In this document: positions 40,020 to 48,366 of the stretch, in pieces
Position numbering within the stretch: position 1 is the first letter of the stretch
How the letters are laid out: every line of letters starts with the position of its first letter
NCBI RefSeq assembly: GCF_039535475.1
Contig: NZ_BAAAXG010000017.1
Location: 1-52,868, forward strand
Direction: 5' to 3'
DNA length: 52,868 nucleotides
Source: Streptomyces showdoensis
GTDB lineage: Bacteria; Actinomycetota; Actinomycetes; Streptomycetales; Streptomycetaceae
Program-made: the position numbers and the translations under genes
Notes under the pieces: model-generated
What the model was told of the DNA's origin: nothing
The model's database searches: none
The model's input: only the letters and a program-made list of their open reading frames with translations

Positions 40020-41300
40020 ATGCCCTCCTCTCGTCAGACGGGCTCAGCCCGCGCCCGCGGTCGTTTCGGCACCGCCCTCGCCGCCGCCCTCGCCCTCCTC
40101 GCGGCCCTCGGCGGCACCGGCGCCGCCGCGCCGCCGCAGGAGGCGGGCGCGGAGCCCCTGCGCGAGGTGATGTTCGTCGGGAACAACTGGGACGGCACCG
40201 CCGATGTCATCGCCTCCCGTGGCGACTTCGCGCGCGTCGGGCGGGTGAACGTGATCCCCGACCGCGAGGAGCGGATGCGCGAGATCCACCTCGATCCGAT
40301 CAAGCTGGCCTTCTTCCTCGGGGTGCGCAGCGGCCCGGGCGAGGGCCACGACCAGTTCGTCGACGACATGTACGCCACCCCCGACGGCGCGGCCATGGTC
40401 GTCTCCCGGCCCAGCTTCGCCGACGTCGTCTCGCTCGACCTGCGCACCGGAAAGGTCAACTGGCGCTTCCCCGTGGCCGGTTACCGTGCCGACCACATGG
40501 CGGTGTCGCCCGACGGCACCCGGGTCGCGGTCTCCGCCTCCACCGCGAACACGGTGCACGTCCTCGACATCGTCACCGGCCGCCAGCTCGGCTCCTTCAA
40601 GACCGGCGACAAGCCCCACGAGAACGTCTTCACCTCCGACGGCCTCCTGTGGAACATGTCCATCGGCGAGGTCACCACCGCCCTCGACGCCCCCTGGCTC
40701 GACTGGACCAAGGGCGACCGGAAGATCACCGTCGTCGACGCCGCCACCCTGAAGACCGTGCGCGTCATCGACATGCGCGAGCGGCTGGACGCCTTCGGCC
40801 GCGGGGACCTCTCCGACGCCGTGCGGCCGCTGGTCTTCACCCCCGACGAGAAGAAGGTCTACTTCCAGGTCTCCTTCTACAACGGCTTCCTGGAGTACGA
40901 CGTCGCCACCGACCGCATCACCCGCACCAAGGTCCTCCCGGGCAATCCGGCCACCAGCCCGGACCGCACGACCTGGGTCAACGACTCGCGCCACCACGGC
41001 CTCTCGATGAGCCCGGACGGCGGCAAGCTGTGCGTGGCGGGAACCATGGACGACTACGCGACGATCGTCGACCGGGCCACCCTCCAGCAGGGCCCGCTCG
41101 TCGAGGCCGACAAGCCGTACTGGGCCACGGTGAGCGGCGACGGGACGTCCTGCGTGATCTCCGAGAGCGGCGCCGACCGGGTGACCGCCATCGACTTCGC
41201 CACCGGCCGGAGGGTGGCCACCGTCGCCGTCGGCGACCACCCCCAGCGGGTCCGGCTCGCCCACGTGCCCGCCGACTGGACCGGCCCCGCCGCCCACTGA
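40020..41300 (+). CDS. Secreted YncE-like beta-propeller protein
   Basis: A 426-residue secreted protein. A Sec signal (RGRFGTALAAALALLAALGG) is followed by seven-bladed propeller repeats of the YVTN/YncE type: GHDQFVDDMYATPDGAAMVV, HMAVSPDGTRVAVSASTANT, VRPLVFTPDEKKVYFQVS, HHGLSMSPDGGKLCVAGT and YWATVSGDGTSCVISESGAD. No catalytic motif is recognised, and such proteins usually bind a ligand or partner outside the cell. AGAAGGA lies 7 nt before the ATG. The upstream region (39753-40019) has two copies of a GGTwACC-like sequence (39904-39910 and 39950-39956) that may be an operator. Confidence 0.8.
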   Translation: MPSSRQTGSARARGRFGTALAAALALLAALGGTGAAAPPQEAGAEPLREVMFVGNNWDGTADVIASRGDFARVGRVNVIPDREERMREIHLDPIKLAFFLGVRSGPGEGHDQFVDDMYATPDGAAMVVSRPSFADVVSLDLRTGKVNWRFPVAGYRADHMAVSPDGTRVAVSASTANTVHVLDIVTGRQLGSFKTGDKPHENVFTSDGLLWNMSIGEVTTALDAPWLDWTKGDRKITVVDAATLKTVRVIDMRERLDAFGRGDLSDAVRPLVFTPDEKKVYFQVSFYNGFLEYDVATDRITRTKVLPGNPATSPDRTTWVNDSRHHGLSMSPDGGKLCVAGTMDDYATIVDRATLQQGPLVEADKPYWATVSGDGTSCVISESGADRVTAIDFATGRRVATVAVGDHPQRVRLAHVPADWTGPAAH

Positions 41301-41313
41301 GACCGCCAGGCGC

Positions 41314-41348
41314 AAGGGGCCCGCCGGATCGGATCCGGCGGGCCCCTT
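41314..41348. terminator. Bidirectional terminator hairpin
   Basis: A 17-nt perfect inverted repeat (41314-41330 and 41332-41348), with AAGGGG/CCCCTT ends, between the convergent propeller and dipeptidase genes. Confidence 0.65.
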
Positions 41349-41368
41349 CCGTACCTCGTGCGCGCGGT

Positions 41369-43435
41369 CTAGGACCGGCTGACCGTCAGCTCGTAGAGCG
41401 AGTAGCCCCACTGGGTGGCGCGGGTGACCCCGTGGACCCGCACGTAACGCGCCGGCTGCGACGCGAACTCCGCCGTGTCGTAGCCGCCGTCACCCGCCTC
41501 CGTGGACCAGGCGCTCTTCCAGTTCGTGCCGTCCTCCGACAGCTCGATCCGGTAGCCGCGGGCGTAGGCCCGCTCCCAGTCGAGGGTGACCCGGCCGACC
41601 CGGCGCACCTCGCCCAGGTCCACCTGCAGCCACTGGTCGTCCGACCACTCGCTGGCCCAGCGGGTGCCGGTGTCGCCGTCGACCGTGAGGCCGGGGGAGT
41701 AGTCGACGAAGGGGTTCCACCACTGGGTCGTGGAGGCCGAGGCCGGCCGCCCCGAGGCCAGGTTGACGCCGAGCTCGTGCTTCTCGGTCGCCTTCCAGGT
41801 GGTCAGGTACGACTCGGCGCCGCGCGACAGCTCGTCGACGACACCCGGACCGCCCGGGGTCAGCCGGATCTGCTCGACCCAGTCCGGCACCAGGCCGTTG
41901 TGCGCGGCGCCGTCGGTGTTGAGGTCCCAGGTGCGCTCCCCGGTGACCTGCCGGTCGAGGACCGAGCCGCCGTCGAAGCTGCGGAAGGGGTACTTCACCG
42001 CGTTCGGGGCGTCCGCGCCGGCCGGCCCCGGCCAGCCGCCGACCCCGTTCATGTCGGTGCCGTAGCCGAGCCCGACCCCGTACTTCTTGCGCAGCGCCGC
42101 CTTCTGCGCGGCCTCCCCGATGAAGCCCTGGGCGCCGTGCATGTACTCGGCGACGAAGCCGCCGAGACGGTAGACCCGCTCGGTCCAGTCCAGGTCCATC
42201 CAGCTGTGGCTGGAGATGACGCCCGGGTACTCCTCGGCCTCCAGCATGTCCAGGGCGCGCCCGGCCGCCTTGACGCTCATGTGGTCGAGCTCCAGCATCA
42301 TGCCGCGCTGCATCATGCCCTTCAGCGCGTACTCGCCGAGCCGGGTCAGCCCGCGGGTGTTGCACTTGGCGTTGGAGGCGTACGAGGGGACGCTCACCCC
42401 GGCCGGCAGCTTCTCGGCCATCGCGGCGGGCGCCACCAGGCCGATCGGGTTGTCCTGCTGCGGGCCCGCGCACTGCTCGGTGGTCCAGAAGGTGCCGGTG
42501 GACAGGAACTGGCCGATGTTCACGGCCACACCGGTGGTGCCGCTGTCGAAGCGCACCCCGCACAGGGCGTTGTCGAACTTGTGGCAGAGGAACATGCTGC
42601 GCACGCCGAGCCCGTACAGCTCGTCGAGGCCCTTGTCGATGTCCGCCTTGCCGCACTGGGCGACGTCGAGGATCTGCTTGCAGCCGAAGGGCTCCGAGGT
42701 CTCGACGCCGAGCACGACCGCCAGCTTGCCCTGCTCGATCACCGAGCGGGCCTGGGCGGCGTCCAGGACGATGCGGAACCAGCCCTTGCCGGGGCCGCCG
42801 TACATCTTGTCGATGTAGGCCTGCATCTCGTAGGACTTGCGGGCCTCCAGGCGGATCGCGTCCATCTCGTCGCAGCCGCGGTCGCGGGGCAGCAGCGAGC
42901 AGATCAGCCCGTTGGTGACCAGGTCGTTGACGAGGACCCGCTGGCCGCCGCGCCAGGCGCGCTCGACCCAGGCGTAGTAGTTCTGCTGGTGGCTCAGCGA
43001 GTTGTTGGCGGGCCAGTCCTTGAAGGTGGGCCAGCCGACCGGGTCGTGCTTGCCGTTGTCACCGCCGGTCAGGTGCTCGAAGAGGGCGCCGGAGCCGTCC
43101 GGGTAGTGCTCCGGACAGTCCTTGAGCGCGTCGGCGACGCCCGCCTCGGAGAAGGTCTGGCCGCAGATCATGCGGCCGCCGAAGCCCTCGTTGGACATGA
43201 GGTGGTTGTGCGCGTCGATGAAGCCGCGCACCTTGCCCTGGGCGTCGGTGCCCTTGAAGGGCGTGCCCGTGACGTTGATCTGGGAGTCGGGTGCGGGCCG
43301 TGCGGTGGGTTCCCACCACGAACCGGCGTCGGCCGCGGGGACCGGCCCCGCGCCGAAGACGACGGTGGCCAGGGCGATGAAGAGCGAGACGAGGGCGAAC
43401 CGCCCGCCCGCTCTGCGCGAAGTTGGTCGAGTCAT
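41369..43435 (-). CDS. Secreted M19-like metallodipeptidase with F5/8 type C domain
   Basis: A 688-residue secreted protein. A Sec signal (FALVSLFIALATVVFGAGP) is followed by a catalytic domain of the membrane-dipeptidase (M19) type. The metal ligands can be traced as FIDAHNHL (about residue 72), the bridging Glu in LGVETSEPFG, His in MLELDHMS and in GVISSHSWMD, and Asp in GYGTDMNGVG. M19 enzymes cut dipeptides and are rather tolerant of D-amino acids. The last 130 residues are a discoidin/F5-8C domain (TVDGDTGTRWASEWSDDQWL, VDLGEVRRVGRVTLDW), which would bind carbohydrate or matrix. It lies beside a TetR regulator and a collagenase, so a role in finishing collagen-peptide breakdown is plausible. 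The substrate is not proven. Confidence 0.8.
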   Translation of the reverse strand: MTRPTSRRAGGRFALVSLFIALATVVFGAGPVPAADAGSWWEPTARPAPDSQINVTGTPFKGTDAQGKVRGFIDAHNHLMSNEGFGGRMICGQTFSEAGVADALKDCPEHYPDGSGALFEHLTGGDNGKHDPVGWPTFKDWPANNSLSHQQNYYAWVERAWRGGQRVLVNDLVTNGLICSLLPRDRGCDEMDAIRLEARKSYEMQAYIDKMYGGPGKGWFRIVLDAAQARSVIEQGKLAVVLGVETSEPFGCKQILDVAQCGKADIDKGLDELYGLGVRSMFLCHKFDNALCGVRFDSGTTGVAVNIGQFLSTGTFWTTEQCAGPQQDNPIGLVAPAAMAEKLPAGVSVPSYASNAKCNTRGLTRLGEYALKGMMQRGMMLELDHMSVKAAGRALDMLEAEEYPGVISSHSWMDLDWTERVYRLGGFVAEYMHGAQGFIGEAAQKAALRKKYGVGLGYGTDMNGVGGWPGPAGADAPNAVKYPFRSFDGGSVLDRQVTGERTWDLNTDGAAHNGLVPDWVEQIRLTPGGPGVVDELSRGAESYLTTWKATEKHELGVNLASGRPASASTTQWWNPFVDYSPGLTVDGDTGTRWASEWSDDQWLQVDLGEVRRVGRVTLDWERAYARGYRIELSEDGTNWKSAWSTEAGDGGYDTAEFASQPARYVRVHGVTRATQWGYSLYELTVSRS

Positions 43436-43576
43436 GGTCAGCGATGCCTTCGGTCATGGGGGTGTACCGGGCTGGGGCCGCCGGGTGTTTCTTGCGGTAA
43501 CAGCGGTTGGGCCCGAGGATCGCGAGGATCGCCGAGTGAGTCAAGAGTCCGGGTCAAATGACCTGTTGATGATCCG

Positions 43577-44170
43577 TCAGCCCCCGATGAGCGTCACCAG
43601 CTGATCGGCGGTCGCGTCGAGCAGCGCCGCCGCGGTCCGCTCGTCGCCGAGCACCAGGTACTGCAGGGTCAGTCCGTCGATCATCGCCGCCAGCAGGTGC
43701 GCGAGCAGCGAGACCGGCGCCCGCGGCTCGACCTCGCACACCGCGCAGACCTGCTCGATCAGGGTGGTGCCGGAGGCCACGTACTGCTCGTACTGGGCGC
43801 GGGCCAGGTGCTCGAACCCCTCCTCGCGCAGCGCGTACTGGGTGAGCTCGTAGGTCAGCATGTGCTCGGCCGGGTGGGCGGTGACGTGGTCCCAGTACGT
43901 GCCGAGCGCGCCCCGGACCGTGTCGCGCAGGGTCGCCTTGGGCTCGACCGCGGACATCACGCGGGCGACGTAGTGGTCGGTGATCGACTCGATGGCGGCC
44001 TCCAGGAGCGCCTGCTTGGAGTCGAAGCAGTAGTGGAAGACGCTCAGCGAGACGCCCGCCTCGGCGCAGATCGACCGGGTCGTCGTCCGGGCCACGCCGT
44101 CCCTGGCCATCGCCCGCACCGCCGCCTCGACCAGCTGCCGGCGCCGTTCGGCCGACGGCATCCGCGCCAT
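43577..44170 (-). CDS. TetR-family regulator
   Basis: A 197-residue TetR-type repressor. The DNA-binding domain is RRRQLVEAAVRAMARDGVAR followed by TTTRSICAEAGVSLSVFHYC and FDSKQALLEAAIESI. The ligand-binding domain is of the BetI/TetR_C type, with two Cys (VCAVCEVEPRAP). AGGAGG lies 5 nt before the ATG at 44170. It is divergent from the collagenase gene and lies upstream of the M19-like dipeptidase gene on the same strand, so it may control one or both. The intergenic region has an imperfect dyad TCACAT-tact-ATGTTA (44303-44318) that could be its operator, although the same patch contains the motif shared with the hydroxyproline genes. Confidence 0.88.
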   Translation of the reverse strand: MARMPSAERRRQLVEAAVRAMARDGVARTTTRSICAEAGVSLSVFHYCFDSKQALLEAAIESITDHYVARVMSAVEPKATLRDTVRGALGTYWDHVTAHPAEHMLTYELTQYALREEGFEHLARAQYEQYVASGTTLIEQVCAVCEVEPRAPVSLLAHLLAAMIDGLTLQYLVLGDERTAAALLDATADQLVTLIGG

Positions 44171-44292
44171 GGTTCCTCCTCGTATCGGCTCCACCGGGGC
44201 CGACAGGGTAACCGCAGGAGCCGGGGAAGCCGGAGGCGCCACGGAGGGGCACCTCGCCGTAACCGGCCGAACTCGTGGGCGCAGAGGGCTTG

Positions 44293-44321
44293 TCAGTGCA
44301 ATTTCACATTACTATGTTACA
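44293..44321 (+). promoter_or_regulatory. ATGTNACA-type operator in front of the collagenase gene
   Basis: CAGTGCAATTTCACAT (44293-44308) and ATGTTACAG (44313-44321) resemble the elements at 46831-46845 and 49787-49802. They lie about 100-125 nt before the collagenase start, in an AT-rich patch of an otherwise GC-rich region. Confidence 0.5.
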
Positions 44322-44418
44322 GCTCACGCGGTGACGGTACTCCGTCAAGTCCCTACGTGAGCCCGGGACTCGGCCGCGGTGAACCCCCACATCCCCTTCC
44401 CCGACCAGGAGTCCCCAG

Positions 44419-46776
44419 GTGACCCAGCACAGAGCTGTGCGTTCCTCCCTCCTCGCCGCCGCCGTCGCGGTGACCCTCGTCGCCTCGGCCGGCCAGGCCG
44501 TCGGCCAGGTGGCCCCGGAGCGCCCGGCGGCCGTGCCCGCCGCCTTCGCCGCCGGCCCCGCCACCGGCGCGAGGCCCTCCCACGCGTCCGACGAGGTCGA
44601 CCACCTCGCGAACGCCAAGCCCGGCAAGCCCGCCCCGGCCCCCGCCCCGGGCGGCGGCCCCGAGGCCCGCGTCCCGGGCCCCGCGAAGAGCGCGGCGGGC
44701 ACGGCCCCGAAGGCGGCGGCCCGCGCGGCCGAGGCCCCCACCCTCGCCTCCGGCGTCCCCTGCACCCTCGACGGCATCACCGGCCTCTCGCCCGAGCGGT
44801 TCGCGGACTTCCTCGCCGACAGGGCCGTCACGGCCGACGTCTGCCTGCGCGGCCTGATCTGGCGGTGGGACGCCCGCCTGGCCCCCGTCATGTCGGACGC
44901 GCACGTCCAGGCGGTCTCCCGTCGCATCTCGGCGCTCTCCGCCACGCACGACGGCACCAACTCGACCAACCTGGAGGAGATGTTCACCTATCTCCACGCG
45001 GTCGTGTACCACGACTTCTCGCGCACCGAGATCGACGTGACCGACGCTCCCACGGTCGACGCGATGCGCCGCGCGATCGCCGACTTCGGCAACGCCGCCC
45101 GCACCTTCGACGTCACCCCGACCAACGCCCGCACCCTGCGGGAGGCCCTCTACGCGGGCAGCGGCCCCGGCCTGCGCCAGCACCAGCTCGGCCTCATCAC
45201 CCGGGTGCTCGCCACCATGGACGCCTCGCACACCGCGACCAACCGGAGCGCCGACTGGGCCGGCGCGGCGCTCGCCGGCCTCTCGACCAACTACCTGGGC
45301 GTCTACCCCGGCAACCAGGACGCCGCCTTCCAGGCCGCCGCGAAGGCGGACCCCGCCTACCGCGCCGCCTTCCGGGCCTTCGCCGGCTACGGCCACCTCA
45401 AGGGCACGTCCAACGCCTGGGTGGTCCGCGACGCGCTCGGCGAGTACGGCCGCTTCGGCCAGATCGACGGCCTGAAGGACTCCATCGCCGCCGACCTCGG
45501 CACCGTACTGGGCACCGTCCAGTCCACCTTCGGCCTCAGCGTCCAGTGGGGCTCGGTCGTCTCCTGGCTGAACTACTACAACGCCTGCGCGCCGTACGGC
45601 GTGTGCAAGGCCGACATCGAGAAGAAGCTCTTCCCCAACACGTTCACGTACGACAACGGCGGCATCAAGGTCCGCACCGCCCTGGACCGGGCCACCGTCG
45701 ACCAGCTGTACTACGCGAGCAAGCAGGTCAAGTCGCAGTTCCACCGCGTCCTGGGCACCGAGCAGCCGCTCGCGGGCGACACCAACGGCACCCTCAACAT
45801 CGTGCTCTACGCCTCGCGCTTCGACTACGAGGTCTACCACCCGGTCCTGACCGGCTACGGCACCAGCAACGGCGGCGTCTACATCGAGAACGGCGCCACC
45901 TTCTACACGTACCAGCGCCGCGTCCCGGAGGACTCCAGCCTCACCCTGGAAGAGCTCTTCCGGCACGAGTACACCCACTACCTCAACGGCCGCTGGGCCG
46001 TCCCCGGCACCTTCGGCCAGGGCCCCTGGTACCAGAACGACCGCACCACCGCGATGGACGAGGGCACCGCGGAGTTCTTCGACGGCGCCACCCGCGACAA
46101 CGGCATCGCCGTCCGCAAGTCCCTGGTGCGCGGCATCGTCAACGACACGGCCGGCGGCGGCCCGCGGATGAGCGTCCGCCAGCTCCTGCACGCCACCTAC
46201 GACGGCGACGGCTTCCGCTTCTACAACTACGCGGGCACGTTCTTCGAGTTCCTGTGGACCGAGCGCCCGAGCCTGCTGCGCGAGATGTACACCAACCTGC
46301 GCGCGAACGACGTGGCCGGCTACGACGCCTGGCGCGAGCGCCTGAGCGCGGACCCGGGCCTCCAGGCGGCGTACGACCGCTTCCTGGACGCCCAGATAGC
46401 CCAGCTCGACAAGCTCTACGTACCGAACACCACGTTCACCCCCAACGACCAGCTGCGCGACACGAGCGCGCAGGCCGTCCGCTCGGCCTTCGCCACGGCC
46501 ACGTACAACAACCCCGACTGCGTGGAGAACGGCGACCCCGGCAAGAAGCGCTTCGTCTGTACGGGCCGGATCACGGCCAACCTGAAGGACGCGAACAGCC
46601 CGGACCAGGTCTTCAAGGACATGTCGGAGACGGTCGACTACTTCATCCTCGACCGGGCCGGCGCGGCATCGAACAACCTGGCCGACATGAACTGCTCCTT
46701 CGGCCCGGTGGAGATCTGGTCCACGAGGGTCGCGGGCACGTCCGGCTTCACCTGTGAGGGCCCGCTCCGCACCTGA
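44419..46776 (+). CDS. Secreted microbial collagenase (peptidase M9)
   Basis: A 785-residue secreted zinc protease. A Sec signal (SSLLAAAVAVTLVASAGQAV) precedes an Ala/Pro/Gly-rich propeptide (APAPAPGGGPE). The M9 N-terminal activator domain begins near TLDGITGLSPERFADFLADR. The peptidase domain has the zinc motif HEYTH (residues about 516-520) with the third ligand Glu in AMDEGTAEFF, and the M9 features YIENGATFYTYQR and FYNYAGTFFEFLW. A short C-terminal domain (TYNNPDCVENGDPGKKRFVC) has paired Cys. There is no PKD or CBD repeat as in clostridial ColG/H, so binding to fibrillar collagen may be weaker. The GTG start at 44419 has AGGAG 8 nt upstream. Neighbouring genes degrade hydroxyproline, the marker amino acid of collagen. 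Confidence 0.92.
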   Translation: MTQHRAVRSSLLAAAVAVTLVASAGQAVGQVAPERPAAVPAAFAAGPATGARPSHASDEVDHLANAKPGKPAPAPAPGGGPEARVPGPAKSAAGTAPKAAARAAEAPTLASGVPCTLDGITGLSPERFADFLADRAVTADVCLRGLIWRWDARLAPVMSDAHVQAVSRRISALSATHDGTNSTNLEEMFTYLHAVVYHDFSRTEIDVTDAPTVDAMRRAIADFGNAARTFDVTPTNARTLREALYAGSGPGLRQHQLGLITRVLATMDASHTATNRSADWAGAALAGLSTNYLGVYPGNQDAAFQAAAKADPAYRAAFRAFAGYGHLKGTSNAWVVRDALGEYGRFGQIDGLKDSIAADLGTVLGTVQSTFGLSVQWGSVVSWLNYYNACAPYGVCKADIEKKLFPNTFTYDNGGIKVRTALDRATVDQLYYASKQVKSQFHRVLGTEQPLAGDTNGTLNIVLYASRFDYEVYHPVLTGYGTSNGGVYIENGATFYTYQRRVPEDSSLTLEELFRHEYTHYLNGRWAVPGTFGQGPWYQNDRTTAMDEGTAEFFDGATRDNGIAVRKSLVRGIVNDTAGGGPRMSVRQLLHATYDGDGFRFYNYAGTFFEFLWTERPSLLREMYTNLRANDVAGYDAWRERLSADPGLQAAYDRFLDAQIAQLDKLYVPNTTFTPNDQLRDTSAQAVRSAFATATYNNPDCVENGDPGKKRFVCTGRITANLKDANSPDQVFKDMSETVDYFILDRAGAASNNLADMNCSFGPVEIWSTRVAGTSGFTCEGPLRT

Positions 46777-46830
46777 CCGGTCAACTCGTCGCTGCCCAGG
46801 TCCTCGAGGGCCTGGGCAGCGCCTGAAGAA

Positions 46831-46845
46831 TGTGACATATTACTG
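46831..46845 (+). promoter_or_regulatory. ATGTGACAT operator over the dehydrogenase start region
   Basis: TGTGACATATTACTG (46831-46845) matches the reverse complement of the element at 49787-49801 in 13 of 15 positions. It ends 2 nt before the GTG start at 46848, so a protein bound here would block transcription or the start itself. Confidence 0.55.
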
Positions 46846-46847
46846 CC

Positions 46848-48002
46848 GTGCCCAAGAGACACCCCCTGGACGCCGTGATCATCGGCGCCGGCGTAGTGGG
46901 AGCAGCCTGCGCCTACTACGCGGCCCGCTCCGGCCTCACCGTCGCCGTGGTCGACCGCGGTCCCGTCGCGGGCGGCACCACCGGTGCCGGGGAAGGAAAC
47001 CTGCTCGTCTCCGACAAGGAGGCGGGCCCCGAGCTCGACCTGGCGCTGCTGTCCACAAGACTGTGGCGCGAGCTGGCCGGCGAACTGCCGGACACCGAGT
47101 ACGAGCCCAAGGGCGGTCTCGTCGTGGCGCCCGACGAGACCACCCTGAAGGCCCTCCGCACCTACGCGGAGGGCCAACGGGCCGCAGGCGTCGAGAACAC
47201 CGAGATCACCCAGAACGCCCTGCCCGCCCTGGAACCCCACCTGTCCCGGGACATGGCGGGCGCGTTCCACTACCCGCAGGACGCCCAGATCCAGCCCGCG
47301 AAGGCCGCCGCCCGCCTCCTGGAGGCGTCAGGCGCGACGACGTACCTGGGCGAACGGGTGACGGACATCCTCACCGACGACGGCGGCGCCGTCCGCGGCG
47401 TACGCACCACCCGCCGCGAACTCCTGACCCCCAACGTCGTGAACGCGGCGGGCACCTGGGCGGCCGAGGTCGCGGCCCTCGCCGGATCGAGCCTCCCCGT
47501 CCTCCCCCGCAGGGGCTTCGTGCTGGTGACGGAACCCCTGCCCCGCATCGTCCGCCACAAGGTCTACGCGGCGGACTACGTCGCGGACGTGGCCAGCGAC
47601 TCGGCGGCCCTCCAGTCTTCCGCGGTGGTGGAGGGCACCCCGGCGGGCCCCGTCCTGATCGGGGCCACCCGGGAGCGCGTGGGCTTCGACCGCACCCTCT
47701 CCACCGAGGCGCTGCGGCGCCTGGCGACCCAGGCACAGGCACTCTTCCCGATCCTGGCAGAGGTCGACGTCCAGCGCGTGTACCACGGCTTCCGCCCGTA
47801 CCTCCCCGACCACCTGCCGGCCATCGGAGCGGACCCGAGGGTCCCGGGCCTGCACCACGCGTGCGGCCACGAGGGCGCGGGCATCGGCCTGGCCCCGGCG
47901 ACGGGAGCCCTGATCGCGGCGGCCCTCACGGAAGGCCGACCGCCCCTCGACCCGACCCCGTACCGCCCGGACAGGGACTTCACCGAAGGATCCGCTCCAT
48001 GA
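46848..48002 (+). CDS. DadA-like FAD amine oxidase, probable D-hydroxyproline dehydrogenase beta subunit
   Basis: A 384-residue FAD-dependent amine dehydrogenase of the DadA/sarcosine-oxidase type. The dinucleotide motif is DAVIIGAGVVGAACAYYAAR, the second FAD contact is VNAAGTWAAEVAALAG, and the C-terminal substrate and flavin region is VYHGFRPYLPDHLPAIGADP then HACGHEGAGIGLAPATG. It is followed by a small 2Fe-2S protein and an FAD/BFD-type subunit, the three-part composition of the bacterial D-hydroxyproline dehydrogenase (cis-4-hydroxy-D-proline to pyrroline-4-hydroxy-2-carboxylate). The GTG start has no ribosome-binding site and an in-frame stop just upstream, so the mRNA may be leaderless or nearly so. 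Confidence 0.82.
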   Translation: MPKRHPLDAVIIGAGVVGAACAYYAARSGLTVAVVDRGPVAGGTTGAGEGNLLVSDKEAGPELDLALLSTRLWRELAGELPDTEYEPKGGLVVAPDETTLKALRTYAEGQRAAGVENTEITQNALPALEPHLSRDMAGAFHYPQDAQIQPAKAAARLLEASGATTYLGERVTDILTDDGGAVRGVRTTRRELLTPNVVNAAGTWAAEVAALAGSSLPVLPRRGFVLVTEPLPRIVRHKVYAADYVADVASDSAALQSSAVVEGTPAGPVLIGATRERVGFDRTLSTEALRRLATQAQALFPILAEVDVQRVYHGFRPYLPDHLPAIGADPRVPGLHHACGHEGAGIGLAPATGALIAAALTEGRPPLDPTPYRPDRDFTEGSAP

Positions 48003-48058
48003 CCCGCCCCACCGGCGGGAGCGGCCCCCACGCCCCGACCCACGGAGCACCGAGATGA
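47999..48058 (+). CDS. Possible 19-residue coupling ORF
   Basis: A small frame (MTRPTGGSGPHAPTHGAPR) starts in an ATGA overlap with the dehydrogenase beta stop (47999-48002) and ends in an ATGA overlap with the 2Fe-2S start (48055-48058). AAGGAT lies 8 nt before it. It may only serve to carry ribosomes across the gap. No family is recognised. Confidence 0.25.
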   Translation: MTRPTGGSGPHAPTHGAPR

Positions 48059-48366
48059 CCACCCCGCGCGACCTGGTGGGCGGCGAGCCCACCGCCACGC
48101 ACACCGTCACCTTCGACGGCCGGGAACTCCCCGCACAAGCAGGCCAGACCGTCGCCGCGGTCCTCTGGTCCGCGGGGATCCTGTCCTGGCGCACCACCCG
48201 CGGAACCGGCGCGCCCAGAGGTGTCTTCTGCGGCATCGGCCAGTGCTTCGACTGCCTGGTCACCGTCAACGGCACCCCCAACCAGCGGGCGTGCCTGGTC
48301 CCGGCGGGCCCGGGCGACACGATCACCACCCAGGAGGGAACCGGACGTGCCGAACTCGGCTGCTGA
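48055..48366 (+). CDS. 2Fe-2S subunit (gamma) of D-hydroxyproline dehydrogenase
   Basis: A 103-residue ferredoxin-like protein of the type found as the small subunit of HcnA/OoxA/hydroxyproline-dehydrogenase complexes. It begins with a beta-grasp domain (HTVTFDGRELPAQAGQTVAA) and has the cysteine pattern GVFCGIGQCFDCLVTVNG and later QRACLVP, which bind one 2Fe-2S cluster. GGAG lies 8 nt before the ATG. It passes electrons between the FAD of the beta subunit and the alpha subunit. Its last 20 nt overlap the start of the alpha subunit gene. Confidence 0.85.
   Translation: MTTPRDLVGGEPTATHTVTFDGRELPAQAGQTVAAVLWSAGILSWRTTRGTGAPRGVFCGIGQCFDCLVTVNGTPNQRACLVPAGPGDTITTQEGTGRAELGC

Noticed and set aside
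40649..43561. A 970-codon plus-strand open frame crossing the propeller and dipeptidase genes
   Set aside because: It spans a terminator and the reverse strand of a well-supported gene, with low-complexity Arg/Pro/Val translation.
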